A stretch of DNA of 33,687 nt from Leucobacter sp. Ag1 (GCF_000980875.1 NZ_LAYO01000073.1:1-33687), one strand, 5' to 3'. Shown: positions 25,930 through 33,116, counted from the stretch's first letter. The notes: generated by a model from the sequence alone, not told the origin. Numbers and translations: made by a program.

Positions 25930-26789
25930 GCCGCGACCTCCTCGAGCTCGATGCGCGCCGCCGATTCGACGTCCTCCGGACGGAGCTCCGCGAGGGCGTC
26001 GAGCAGGGACACGGCGAAGAAACCGGGACCCGACGCGCGCGATGCGGCGCGTTCGGCGGCGACGGCATAGGCGAGGTGCGCGGCGACCACCGCGCCGAGC
26101 GCGTCGGCTCCGGCATCGGCATCGGCGCGTGCGCCGCCGAGGAACGCGGCCATGACGGCGCCGAGCGCGCACCCGCCTCCCGTCACCCGGGTCAGCAGCG
26201 GGTCGCCGTTCGCCACCCGCAGGATCCGCTCGCCATCGGTGATGAGGTCCACCGGGCCGGAGACGGCCACCACCGCACCGGATCCGCGGGCCAGCTCGAC
26301 GGCCGCGTCCGCGGCGTCCTCAGGGGTCGCCGTGGCGTCGACGCCTCGGCCGCCGGCACTGCGGCCCGCGAGCGCGAGGATCTCGGATGCGTTGCCGCGC
26401 ACGCTCGTGGGTCGGCGGTCGAACAGTTCCCGCGCCAGCTCGGTCCGGATCGGCAGCGTTCCGATCGCGACCGGGTCGAGCACCCAGGGCGTTCCCGCGG
26501 CCACCGCTCCCGCGACCGCTTCACGGCTCGCCCGCCGCTGCTCGGGGGTCGGCGTCCCGAGGTTGACGAGCAGGCCCGATGCGGCGCCGGCGAAGATCCC
26601 GGCCTCGCCGACGATGTCGACCATGGCCGGGGCCGCGCCGATCGCGAGCAGCGCATTGGCGGTGAAGCCGGTGACCACCGCGTTGGTGATGCAGTGCGTG
26701 AGCGGCGCGCGTGCGCGCACCGCCCCCAGAAGGTTCGCGGCCTCGCGGGCGTGGCCGGGTGCGGACGGTGGACGCAGAAGATCGCTCAT
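25926..26789 (-). CDS. thiM: Hydroxyethylthiazole kinase
   Basis: The 287-residue kinase phosphorylates hydroxyethylthiazole (THZ), the thiazole half of thiamine, for the ThiE domain encoded next. Motifs are [51 protein letters not shown] and the anion-hole/catalytic [11 protein letters not shown]. The first Gly of that motif replaces the Thr or Ala seen in some homologues, while the Cys is kept. ATG at 26789 is immediately after the TPP riboswitch, and its ribosome-binding purines (AAGGGA) lie inside the aptamer. It is the first gene of a two-gene salvage operon. No thiC, thiG or other de novo genes are in the window. Confidence 0.94.
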   Translation of the reverse strand: MSDLLRPPSAPGHAREAANLLGAVRARAPLTHCITNAVVTGFTANALLAIGAAPAMVDIVGEAGIFAGAASGLLVNLGTPTPEQRRASREAVAGAVAAGTPWVLDPVAIGTLPIRTELARELFDRRPTSVRGNASEILALAGRSAGGRGVDATATPEDAADAAVELARGSGAVVAVSGPVDLITDGERILRVANGDPLLTRVTGGGCALGAVMAAFLGGARADADAGADALGAVVAAHLAYAVAAERAASRASGPGFFAVSLLDALAELRPEDVESAARIELEEVAA

Positions 26790-26790
26790 C

Positions 26791-26870
26791 GCGACATCCC
26801 TTCGCTCGTACTAACGAGATCAGGTTCGACGGGTGTGTTCTCAGCCGCCCGATGCGGCACCCCGTGTCAC
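26791..26870 (-). ncRNA. TPP riboswitch (THI element)
   Basis: Read on the reverse strand, the element has the conserved TPP-aptamer blocks in order: ACACGGGGTGCC, GGCTGAGA, ACCCGTCGAACCTGATC, then TTAGTACGAGCGAAGGGA. P1 can form six pairs between GTGACA (26870-26865) and TGTCGC (26796-26791). The ATG of thiM begins one base after P1. The Shine-Dalgarno-like AAGGGA is part of the aptamer itself, so TPP binding should directly hide it and stop translation of thiM and, through coupling, of the fusion enzyme. No separate terminator or anti-Shine-Dalgarno platform is visible. Confidence 0.95.
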
Positions 26871-26878
26871 TGGCAAGC

Positions 26879-26884
26879 AGTCTA
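26879..26884 (-). promoter_or_regulatory. Candidate -10 for the thiamine operon
   Basis: TAGACT on the reverse strand fits TANNNT. A start about seven bases further gives a transcript beginning near 26872, one or two bases before P1 of the riboswitch. No clear -35 is seen. Confidence 0.5.
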
Positions 26885-26944
26885 GCCACACCCCGGACGC
26901 CCCAGCGGGATGCGCTGCGCCGCGCGCCCTGCGATCATCGGTCC

Positions 26945-27352
26945 ATGACCAGCTTCATCGCGCACACCACGATCGACTGCCACGACGCGTACGCGCTGTC
27001 GGAGTGGTGGAAGCAGCTGCTCGGGTACGTCGACCTCGACGACGAACCGAACACGTCTGGCGACGAGGAGTGCATGATCCGGGATCCCGAGACCGGGCAC
27101 CGGCTCCTGTTCATCGAGGTCCCGGACGCCGAGCTGCCGGCGAAGCGGATCCACTTCGATCTGCGTCCCCGCACCGGCACGCAGGCGGCGGAGATCGAGC
27201 GGCTGCTCGGGCTGGGCGCCGCGCAGGTCGCCGATCAGCGTGGCATCGCCGGGCCGGGCAGCGGCTGGGTCGTGCTCGCGGATCCCGAGGGCAACCAGTT
27301 CTGCGTGCTGCTCTCCGTCGAGGAACGCGCGGCGTACCTGGCGGCGCACTGA
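26945..27352 (+). CDS. VOC superfamily (glyoxalase/bleomycin-resistance-like) protein
   Basis: The 135-residue protein has the paired beta-alpha-beta-beta-beta modules of the vicinal oxygen chelate fold: ahtTIDCHDAYALSEWWKQLLGY, then DPETGHRLLFIEVPD, then KRIHFDLRPRTG and VLADPEGNQFCVL at the end. This is the Glyoxalase_6-like small type common in Actinobacteria; enzymatic role is unknown. Candidate metal-binding positions (His in the first strand and in RIHFDL, Glu in LADPEG) are conserved in pattern. ATG at 26945 has no Shine-Dalgarno; GATCAT six bases upstream is a weak -10. It is divergent from the thiamine operon. Confidence 0.82.
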   Translation: MTSFIAHTTIDCHDAYALSEWWKQLLGYVDLDDEPNTSGDEECMIRDPETGHRLLFIEVPDAELPAKRIHFDLRPRTGTQAAEIERLLGLGAAQVADQRGIAGPGSGWVVLADPEGNQFCVLLSVEERAAYLAAH

Positions 27353-27388
27353 CGCACCGGTCGCACCGGTCAGGCCAGTCGCACCGGA
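27353..27388. repeat. Four-unit 9-bp tandem repeat, next to a 12-bp palindrome
   Basis: Directly after the VOC stop are CGCACCGGT, CGCACCGGT, CAGGCCAGT and CGCACCGGA, a 9-bp repeat with a diverged third unit. It abuts the perfect palindrome TCCCGCGCGGGA (27389-27400), which lies between convergent genes and may help termination. Function unknown. Confidence 0.5.
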
Positions 27389-27401
27389 TCCCGCGCGGGA
27401 C

Positions 27402-27896
27402 TCACTCGGCAGTGCCGGCGCCGCGCTCCACGAGTTCGGCGAGGGCCGCCGTGACCGCGCCCCAGCCGTCGAAGAAGCCGAGCTCCTCGTGCCTGGCACG
27501 ATCCGCGGGATCCCCGTGCCGCACGACCGCTCGGTAGGCCGTCCCCTCGGGGTGCTCGCCGAAGAGGATCTCGGCCGTCATCGCCACCGGTGCGGGTTCC
27601 GCGGGGTGCCAGCTGCTGGTGATGGCGTTCGTGAAGACCAGCCGGCTCCCCTCTTCGAGCAGCAGGAAGATGCCGTCGGTGTGCGGCACGAAGTCCTCGC
27701 CGTCGTCGCTCATGCTGGTGACGAAGGCGCCGCCGGGGCTCGGCTCGAATCGATCGATGCGCGCGATCGTCGGGGCGGGCACCCACCACTGCGCGAGCTG
27801 CAGCGGATCGGTCCACGCCCGCCAGACCCGCTCCCGCGGAGCCCGGATCACGCGCTCGATGCTGAGGTCGCGTTCGGGATCGAAGTGCTGGTTCAT
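27402..27896 (-). CDS. SRPBCC/AHSA1 domain protein
   Basis: The 164-residue protein has the Bet v1-like AHSA1 pattern: LSIERVIRAPRERVWRAWTDP, LAQWWVP, the GGAFVTSM strand, and the C-terminal helix beginning near GFFDGWGAVTAALAELV. These proteins form a hydrophobic cavity and are often stress- or toxicant-related. The usual GWxxxLxxL motif is present as GWGAVTAAL. ATG at 27896 overlaps the stop of the ArsR-type regulator gene by four bases. The ArsR-SRPBCC pair is a common actinobacterial operon in which the regulator probably controls itself and this gene. Ligand unknown. Confidence 0.88.
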   Translation of the reverse strand: MNQHFDPERDLSIERVIRAPRERVWRAWTDPLQLAQWWVPAPTIARIDRFEPSPGGAFVTSMSDDGEDFVPHTDGIFLLLEEGSRLVFTNAITSSWHPAEPAPVAMTAEILFGEHPEGTAYRAVVRHGDPADRARHEELGFFDGWGAVTAALAELVERGAGTAE

Positions 27897-28252
27897 GATG
27901 GCTCCTTCTGCTCGGTGGCGCGGTCGGCGCAGCGATCGGTGACGAATGCTTCGAGCCGGTCCGTCCGATCGGACCAGAGTTCGCGCTGCTCGGCGAGCCA
28001 GTCGTCGATCAGCGCGAGCCGGTCGCGGTTCAGCACGCAGCTGCGCACCCGTCCGGTCTTGCTGGTGCGGATCACTCCGCTCGATTCGAGCGCGCGCACG
28101 TGTTTCATGAACGACGGCAGCGTCATCTCGAACGGGCGGGCGAGCTCGCCCACGCTCGCGGGTCCGCGCCCGAGACGACGCACGATCCGACGCCGCGTCG
28201 GGTCGGCGAGCGCGAGCAGTACCGCGTCCAGATCGTCCCGATAGTGTGCCAT
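27893..28252 (-). CDS. ArsR-family winged-helix transcriptional regulator
   Basis: The 119-residue regulator starts LDAVLLALADPTRRRIVRRLGRGPASVGELARPF, continues with the recognition helix in LPSFMKHVRALESSGVI, and has a wing TSKTGRVRSCVLN. No cysteine or histidine metal site (such as CxC) is visible in the recognition helix, so it is probably not a metal sensor. It belongs to the group paired with SRPBCC proteins. ATG at 28252 has GATAGT seven bases upstream and no Shine-Dalgarno, suggesting leaderless translation. The stop overlaps the next gene's start. Confidence 0.9.
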   Translation of the reverse strand: MAHYRDDLDAVLLALADPTRRRIVRRLGRGPASVGELARPFEMTLPSFMKHVRALESSGVIRTSKTGRVRSCVLNRDRLALIDDWLAEQRELWSDRTDRLEAFVTDRCADRATEQKEPS

Positions 28253-28265
28253 GCGGCTAACTATC

Positions 28266-29183
28266 TCACGCGGGCGGCGGGTCCACCAGAGCCGACCCGA
28301 TATCGGCGTTCCCGGTCGCGGGCGCGACCCCGTCGAGACCGCCCCGAGCGAAGCCCGAGATCGCGTCGAGCACGGCGTCCGCGGCGAGGATCCGCGAGTG
28401 CCCCAGCCCCGCGGTCCGCAGAAGTCGGGCGCGGTCCCCGTGCACCTCGCACAGCCGCACCGCGTCCCGGTCGGCGAGGCGCCGATCCCCGCGATCGTGC
28501 ACGAGCAGCAGTTCGGTCTCGGCGGGCAGGGGATCCCGCACCGCGTCGTAGCGTCTCACGAGCTCCGCCTCATCGACGCCGAGCCGCCTCCGGAATCGCT
28601 CGCGCAGGCGATCCGCGCTGGCGATCCGCAGCCGGAAATCGCTCACGAAGGCGTCGACGAATGCCTCGGGGCTCGCCGCGCCCGCGACCACCGCCACCCG
28701 CGGGGTCGGCAGCGTCGACCGGGCGAGCGTCAGCGCGGCGAGGGATCCGAACGAGTGCCCGACGAGCACATCGAAGGATCCGTGGCGCTCGGCGAGCACC
28801 TCCGCTGCGGCGATCCAATCGCGCACATCGGTGCGCCTCCCCGGGGAGTCGCCGTGCGCGGGCGCGTCGAAGGCGACGACACGGAAGCCGTCCCCCACCA
28901 GCCGCTCCACGACCGGGACGAACTGCGAGGCCCGCCCCTTCCAGCCGTGGAGCAGCAGCGCGGAACGCTCCCCCGCGCCCCATTCGAAGGCCTCCGCCTC
29001 ACCTCCGGGCAGACGCAGCACGCTCCTCCGAGCGGAATCGTGCACCGCCCGCGCCGACTCCCGCACCCGCATGCGCGGCGCGGTCGAGAAGAACGCGCGA
29101 TAGGCCAGGTCGCCTCCGAGTCGCGGTGACACCCGCGACACTCCACGGATCCCTCCCGCGACGAGCTCGATCATGGATGGCAC
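28266..29183 (-). CDS. Alpha/beta hydrolase
   Basis: The 305-residue hydrolase has a nucleophile elbow VGHSFGS (Ser144), acid Asp233 in LLVHDRGDRRL and His262 in GLGHSRIL, with the oxyanion motif LLLHGWKG. No signal peptide is evident, but the first 45 residues are a separate mildly hydrophobic stretch. Substrate is unknown. GTG at 29183 is chosen because GGGAGGA lies seven bases upstream; the frame is open to 29204, and the ATG at 29174 is badly spaced from any Shine-Dalgarno. It is divergent from a TetR regulator and its -10 (TACTAT) lies within the shared operator, so it is probably repressed by that TetR protein. Confidence 0.86.
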   Translation of the reverse strand: MPSMIELVAGGIRGVSRVSPRLGGDLAYRAFFSTAPRMRVRESARAVHDSARRSVLRLPGGEAEAFEWGAGERSALLLHGWKGRASQFVPVVERLVGDGFRVVAFDAPAHGDSPGRRTDVRDWIAAAEVLAERHGSFDVLVGHSFGSLAALTLARSTLPTPRVAVVAGAASPEAFVDAFVSDFRLRIASADRLRERFRRRLGVDEAELVRRYDAVRDPLPAETELLLVHDRGDRRLADRDAVRLCEVHGDRARLLRTAGLGHSRILAADAVLDAISGFARGGLDGVAPATGNADIGSALVDPPPA

Positions 29184-29221
29184 AGCACTCTCCTCCCGCA
29201 ACAATACGAACGATCATGCCT

Positions 29222-29249
29222 ATAGTATGCGAACGTTCGTTCGTATACT
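29222..29249. promoter_or_regulatory. TetR operator overlapping both divergent -10 elements
   Basis: A 24-bp near-perfect palindrome spans 29225-29248: GTATGCGAACG and CGTTCGTATAC around TT, with 10 of 11 pairs matched. It overlaps TATACT (29244-29249), the rightward -10 seven bases before the tetR ATG, and TACTAT on the reverse strand (29222-29227), a -10 for the hydrolase. A further half-site ATACGAACGA lies at 29204-29213 and is the exact reverse complement of 29237-29246. Binding by the adjacent TetR is inferred. Confidence 0.7.
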
Positions 29250-29256
29250 CGAATTC

Positions 29257-29904
29257 ATGAGCGACCGCACCGAAACGGACGGACGCCGCGCCCGCGGCGA
29301 CGCGTCCCGCAGCGTCATCCTCGAGCGCGCCACCGACCTCGCCTCGGTCGACGGCCTCGACGGCCTCACCATCGGCCGACTCGCGACCGCCGCCGGAAGC
29401 AGCAAGAGCAGCATCGCCACCCTCTTCCGCAGCAAGGAGGGACTGCAGCTCGCCACGGTCGCCGCGGCCCGCGAGATCTTCACCGAGCGGATCATCGAAC
29501 CGGCGCGCGCCGAGCCGCGCGGCGCGCGCCGACTCGCCGCCCTGCTCGGCAACGCCCTGGCCTACTCCCGCGACCGCGTCTTCAGCGGCGGGTGCTTCTT
29601 CGCCGCCACCGCCGCCGACGTCGACTCCAAACCGGGGCCCGTGAGCGATGCCGTCCGCGCCGCGCTCGCCGAGTGGTACCGGTATCTCGAACTGCAGGTC
29701 GAGGCGGCGATCGCCGGCGGCGAGCTCCGGGCGGAATCCGCGTCCGCGCTGGCCTTCGAACTGGTCTCTCTCACCGAGCACGCCAATGCCCGGTCGCTGC
29801 TGTTCGGCAGCGTCGCGCCCTACGAGGTCGCGGGCCGCGCGCTCCGCGACCGCCTGCGCACCGCCGGAGCGGATCCGGAAGCGCTCGAGCTGCTCCGCCG
29901 CTGA
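29257..29904 (+). CDS. TetR-family transcriptional repressor
   Basis: The 215-residue regulator has an N-terminal TetR helix-turn-helix (about residues 17-63: SVILERATDLASVDGLDGLT, then GSSKSSIATLFRSKEGLQLA) and a ligand-binding helical domain. That domain contains FSGGCFFAATAADVDSKPGPV, a motif of one actinobacterial TetR subgroup. The frame is open to 29173, but ATG at 29257 is preferred: TATACT is seven bases upstream, the repressor fold starts here, and the earlier region is promoter DNA. It likely represses itself and the divergent hydrolase through the palindrome at 29225-29248. Inducer unknown. Confidence 0.92.
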   Translation: MSDRTETDGRRARGDASRSVILERATDLASVDGLDGLTIGRLATAAGSSKSSIATLFRSKEGLQLATVAAAREIFTERIIEPARAEPRGARRLAALLGNALAYSRDRVFSGGCFFAATAADVDSKPGPVSDAVRAALAEWYRYLELQVEAAIAGGELRAESASALAFELVSLTEHANARSLLFGSVAPYEVAGRALRDRLRTAGADPEALELLRR

Positions 29905-29921
29905 CCCCGGGGCCGAGCGGC

Positions 29922-30575
29922 TCAGGCGAACTGCTCCCAGAGCACCGCGCCGACGATGACGGCGATGAGCACCGCACCGGCCACCGCCGCGATCCGACGG
30001 CGCCGCACCGATGCCGAGGCCCGCATCCCCGCCTCCGCCCGGCGCGTCGGCTCCGCAGCATCGCCGAGCGCGCGCCGCGCCGCGGGAACCACCCAGCGAT
30101 AGCTGTGCAGCGCGTCGCCGTGCCGTCCGAGATCCGCCGCGCACTCCGCCATGCCGATCCCGGCCTCCACGACGGCCGGATGCGCGGTCCCGGTCTCGGG
30201 CTCCGCGGTCTCCGCCGCGCGGGCGTAGGCGCGGATCGCCGCATCGAGGCGCCCGTTGTCGCGCAGGCGGTCCCCCAGCGAGATCCGCATCCGCGCGAGA
30301 TCCTCCGCGGTCCGACCCGCGCCCTCCGCGACCCGGATCGCCCGCTCCTGTGCTTCGGTCATCTCGTCGAATCGTCCGGCCGTCGACAGCGCGGCGCTGA
30401 ACCGATCGAGCGCCCCGGCGAGCACGAGCCGGTCATGCGGGAACGCCCGCTCGACCCGGGGAACGAGCTCGACGTACGCGGCGATCGCCGCGTCCGGTTC
30501 CCCGCCTCGTGCGAGCGCCTCGGCCGCATCGAGTTCGTACAGGACCCGCTGCGTCGTGTCCTCGCCGCCGCTCAT
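29922..30575 (-). CDS. TPR-like repeat protein with a C-terminal membrane anchor
   Basis: The 217-residue protein has helical repeats of TPR type from about residue 10 to 165 (for example ALARGGEPDAAIAAYVELVP, the repeat starting SLGDRLRDNGRLDAAIRAYARA, and GMAECAADLGRHGDALHSYR). A basic linker, SVRRRR, precedes one hydrophobic helix at the very C-terminus (IAAVAGAVLIAVIVGAVLW). It should face the cytoplasm as a tail-anchored scaffold; partners are unknown. ATG at 30575 has GGGAGGT three bases upstream; a GTG at 30596 is an alternative. I do not recognise a specific family. Confidence 0.7.
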   Translation of the reverse strand: MSGGEDTTQRVLYELDAAEALARGGEPDAAIAAYVELVPRVERAFPHDRLVLAGALDRFSAALSTAGRFDEMTEAQERAIRVAEGAGRTAEDLARMRISLGDRLRDNGRLDAAIRAYARAAETAEPETGTAHPAVVEAGIGMAECAADLGRHGDALHSYRWVVPAARRALGDAAEPTRRAEAGMRASASVRRRRIAAVAGAVLIAVIVGAVLWEQFA

Positions 30576-30611
30576 CCGACCTCCCGATTCGCGCACCCGT
30601 CCGCTGCCGGA

Positions 30612-30654
30612 ATGCTACCGCCCCCTGCCGATCACCCCAGCGCTTCTGTAGGGT
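30612..30654. promoter_or_regulatory. Divergent -10 elements for the TPR and zincin genes
   Basis: TAGCAT on the reverse strand (30612-30617) would start the TPR transcript with a leader of about 30 bases and a Shine-Dalgarno. TAGGGT on the forward strand (30649-30654) lies six bases before the ATG at 30661, which has no usable Shine-Dalgarno, so that transcript is predicted leaderless. Confidence 0.45.
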
Positions 30655-30660
30655 GAAGGC

Positions 30661-31008
30661 ATGCTCGACGTTTCGCCAGAGGCCTTCGAGGCCCTCGTGT
30701 CCGACGGACTCGACAGTCTGCACGAGGACATGCTCTCCGAGCTCGACAACGTCATCTTCCTGATCGAGGACCACCCCGAGGACGGCAGCGACCTGCTCGG
30801 CGTCTACGAGGGGTTCTCGCTCGCCGAGCGCGAGCGCTACGGGTACGGCGAAGAGCCCGATCGCATCATCCTGTTCCGCGAGAACCTGCTCGAGCACTGC
30901 GCGGACCACGACGAGCTCGTCCGCGAGATCCGCGTGACCCTGGTGCACGAGATCGCCCACTTCTACGGCATCGACGAAGAACGCATCCACGAGCTGGGGT
31001 GGGGTTGA
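30661..31008 (+). CDS. Small zincin-like metallopeptidase (MMP type, DUF1025-like)
   Basis: The 115-residue protein has a zinc-protease HExxH motif, His96-Glu97-Ile-Ala-His100, near the C-terminus in VTLVHEIAHFYGID, followed by ERIHELGW. The family of about 110-150 residue minimal zincins is widespread in Actinobacteria, but substrates are unknown. The N-terminal part is acidic (SPEAFEALVSDGLDSLHEDM). No signal peptide is seen, so it is cytoplasmic. Its TGA shares one base with the clpS ATG, so they form an operon with the DUF2017 gene, hinting at a role near ClpS-linked proteolysis. Confidence 0.88.
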   Translation: MLDVSPEAFEALVSDGLDSLHEDMLSELDNVIFLIEDHPEDGSDLLGVYEGFSLAERERYGYGEEPDRIILFRENLLEHCADHDELVREIRVTLVHEIAHFYGIDEERIHELGWG

Positions 31009-31319
31009 TGGTCGCCACCGAGACGCAGCCGGGCACCGGCGTCGGCACCGAGCACGAGCTGCACCGCGCGCCCGCGCCCGAGCGCCCCTGGCAGACCGTG
31101 GTCTGGGACGACCCGGTCAACCTCATGTCCTACGTCTCGTACGTCTTCCGCTCGCACTTCGGGTTCTCCACCGAGCGCGCCGAAGAGCTGATGCTGCGCG
31201 TGCACCACGACGGCAGCGCGGTCGTAGCCGAGGGCGGCCGCGAGGCCATGGAGATGCACGTCGAGGCGATGCACGGGTACGGACTCTGGGCCACGGTCCG
31301 CAAGGAGGGCGCTTCATGA
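31008..31319 (+). CDS. clpS: ATP-dependent Clp protease adaptor ClpS
   Basis: ClpS delivers N-degron substrates to the ClpA/ClpC-ClpP protease in the cytoplasm. The 103-residue protein has the normal flexible N-terminus (about 25 residues) and the core WQTVVWDDPVNLMSYVSYVF, LMLRVHHDGSAVVAEGG and MEMHVEAMHGYGLWATV, matching the fold and the N-degron pocket pattern. ATG at 31008 overlaps the preceding stop by one base (TGATG). Its stop overlaps the next ATG (ATGA). The clpS-DUF2017 pair is a standard actinobacterial arrangement. Confidence 0.95.
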   Translation: MVATETQPGTGVGTEHELHRAPAPERPWQTVVWDDPVNLMSYVSYVFRSHFGFSTERAEELMLRVHHDGSAVVAEGGREAMEMHVEAMHGYGLWATVRKEGAS

Positions 31320-31870
31320 GGCTGCTGCCCGTGCCCGAGGGTGTGCGCCTCGGACTCGATCCGGACGAGGCGCAGCTGCTCGATCAGCTGGTGAGCCAGC
31401 TGATCGCGCTGCTGCAGAGCCACAGCAAGACGGCGCTCGATCCCGATCCCCTGTTCGCCAGCCTCGAGGTCGGTGGCAGCGAGGTCCTGCCCGAGGACCC
31501 GGCGCTGGCGCGCCTGTTCCCCGACGCCTACGAGGGCGGCGGCAACGCGTCGGCGTTCCGCCGGGTCACGGAGCAGGGTCTGCTCAACCGCAAGCTCCAG
31601 GATGCGCTGACGGTCACGTCCGAGCTCGGCCCGGGCAGCGATCCCGACGACCCCGCTCCGGTGACCCTCGAGATCACCGAGTCCACCTTCCCCGCGTGGA
31701 TCCGCACGCTGACGGCGCTGCGGCTCGCCATGGCGGCGCGCGTGGGCCTCGAGGTCGAGGAGGACCACGATCGCCTGCTCGAGGACGAGGAATCGCGCGG
31801 CACGGTGCTGGTCTACGACTGGCTCGCCGCGATCCTGGAGTCCCTGCTGCGCACCATGGAGCGCAGCTGA
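31316..31870 (+). CDS. DUF2017 family protein
   Basis: The 184-residue cytoplasmic protein is of the type found directly after clpS in Actinobacteria. It begins VRLGLDPDEAQLLDQLVSQL, has the middle acidic region with LARLFPDAYEG, and ends with the helical segment FPAWIRTLTALRLAMAARVG then LVYDWLAAILESLLRTM. Its function is not known; neighbouring genes suggest a link to Clp proteolysis. ATG at 31316 overlaps the clpS stop by four bases with AAGGAGGG (31302-31309) six bases upstream. The 3' end is seven bases from the convergent dinB stop. Confidence 0.9.
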   Translation: MRLLPVPEGVRLGLDPDEAQLLDQLVSQLIALLQSHSKTALDPDPLFASLEVGGSEVLPEDPALARLFPDAYEGGGNASAFRRVTEQGLLNRKLQDALTVTSELGPGSDPDDPAPVTLEITESTFPAWIRTLTALRLAMAARVGLEVEEDHDRLLEDEESRGTVLVYDWLAAILESLLRTMERS

Positions 31871-31877
31871 GCCGCGA

Positions 31878-33116
31878 TCACGCCGGCGGTTCGAGCGAGC
31901 GAGCGTCGACCACCTGCCCCCGCCCGGTGAGCAGGCGCGCCGAGGTGAGCTGATCGCGACCGAAGCGGCCGCGCACCTCGTCGACCGCCTGATCGACCGC
32001 GCGCCAATCGTCGTCGTCGCTCCACAACCCGGCGGGATCGGACCCCGCCGCCATGAGCTGCTCGGCGCGGACCCCGATGAGACGCACGGGCCGCAGCGAC
32101 GCTCCGAGGCCGTCGAGCAGCTCGCACGCGGTGCGGTAGATGCGCTGCGTCGCGTTCGTCGCCTCCGACAGGGTGCGGGATCGCGTCACCGTCTCGAACG
32201 TGTCCCAGCGCACCTTGATCGCGATGGTGCGCGCCTCGGCGCCGTGCTCGCGCAGCCGCTCCGCGGTCCGGGTGGAGAGCCGCAGCAGCTCGCGGTGCAG
32301 CACCGCGCGATCCGTCTCGTCGATCGCGAAGGTCTCCTCGTGGCCGATGCTCTTCTCGATGCGTTCCGTCTCGACGGCACGCGCGTCGCGGCCGTTGGCC
32401 AGCGCGTGCAGCTTCAGCGCGGAGGCCCGCCCGACCAGGCGCTCCAGGCTCGGCAGCGGCTCGCGAGCGAGCTCCCCGATCGTGCGGATGGCGCGCGACT
32501 GCAGCGACCGCGCGGTCGCCTTGCCGACACCCCACATCGCCTCGACCGGGAGCGGGTGCAGGAACTCGAGCGTGCGGGCCGGCGGGATCTCGAGGATCCC
32601 ATCGGGCTTCGCCCGCTGCGAGGCGAGCTTGGCGATGAATTTCGTGCCCGCCAGCCCCACCGAGGCCGGCAGTCCGGTCTGCTCGCGCACGCGTGCTCGC
32701 AGCTGCCGGGCGATCTCGGTCGGCTCGCCGAACAGCTTGAGCGATCCGGCAACGTCGAGGAACGCCTCGTCGATGCTCAGCGGTTCGACGAGCGGCGTGA
32801 ACTCCTCGAACACCCGCATCACCGCGCGCGAGGCGTCGCGGTACTTGGAGTGCACGGGCGGGATCAGGATCAGCTGCGGGCACAGCTGCTTGGCCCGACC
32901 GACCGGCATGGCGGATCGGACACCGAAACGCCGGGCCTCGTAGCTGGCGCTCGACACGACGGAGCGAGCCGTATCGAAGGCCACCGCGGTGGGGAGTCCG
33001 CGGAGCTCGGGCTGCTCGAGCAGTTCGACCGAGACGAAGAAGGAGTCCATGTCGACGTGCAGCATCGACGCCTGCGCCCGGAGCGCATTCCCGCCCAGTG
33101 CATCGTTCCCCTCCAT
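31878..33116 (-). CDS. dinB: DNA polymerase IV (Y-family translesion polymerase)
   Basis: The 412-residue polymerase has the catalytic carboxylates Asp22 (HVDMDSFFVSVE) and Asp116-Glu117 (SIDEAFLD), the palm and fingers motifs SASYEARRFGVRSAMP and PVHSKYRDAS, the thumb helix-hairpin-helix region around MWGVGKATARSL, and the little-finger domain ending in RRFG-like VRGRFGRDQ. It copies damaged DNA with low fidelity. The usual internal or C-terminal clamp-binding motif (QLxLF) is not evident; the corresponding place reads DPAGLWSDD. ATG at 33116 has GGGAG four bases upstream; the GTG one codon earlier is possible. No LexA box is visible upstream. Confidence 0.94.
   Translation of the reverse strand: MEGNDALGGNALRAQASMLHVDMDSFFVSVELLEQPELRGLPTAVAFDTARSVVSSASYEARRFGVRSAMPVGRAKQLCPQLILIPPVHSKYRDASRAVMRVFEEFTPLVEPLSIDEAFLDVAGSLKLFGEPTEIARQLRARVREQTGLPASVGLAGTKFIAKLASQRAKPDGILEIPPARTLEFLHPLPVEAMWGVGKATARSLQSRAIRTIGELAREPLPSLERLVGRASALKLHALANGRDARAVETERIEKSIGHEETFAIDETDRAVLHRELLRLSTRTAERLREHGAEARTIAIKVRWDTFETVTRSRTLSEATNATQRIYRTACELLDGLGASLRPVRLIGVRAEQLMAAGSDPAGLWSDDDDWRAVDQAVDEVRGRFGRDQLTSARLLTGRGQVVDARSLEPPA

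Noticed and set aside
29173-29256. N-terminal extension of the TetR gene back to 29173
   Set aside because: These codons coincide with the divergent promoter and palindrome, and the TATACT -10 lies seven bases before the ATG at 29257.
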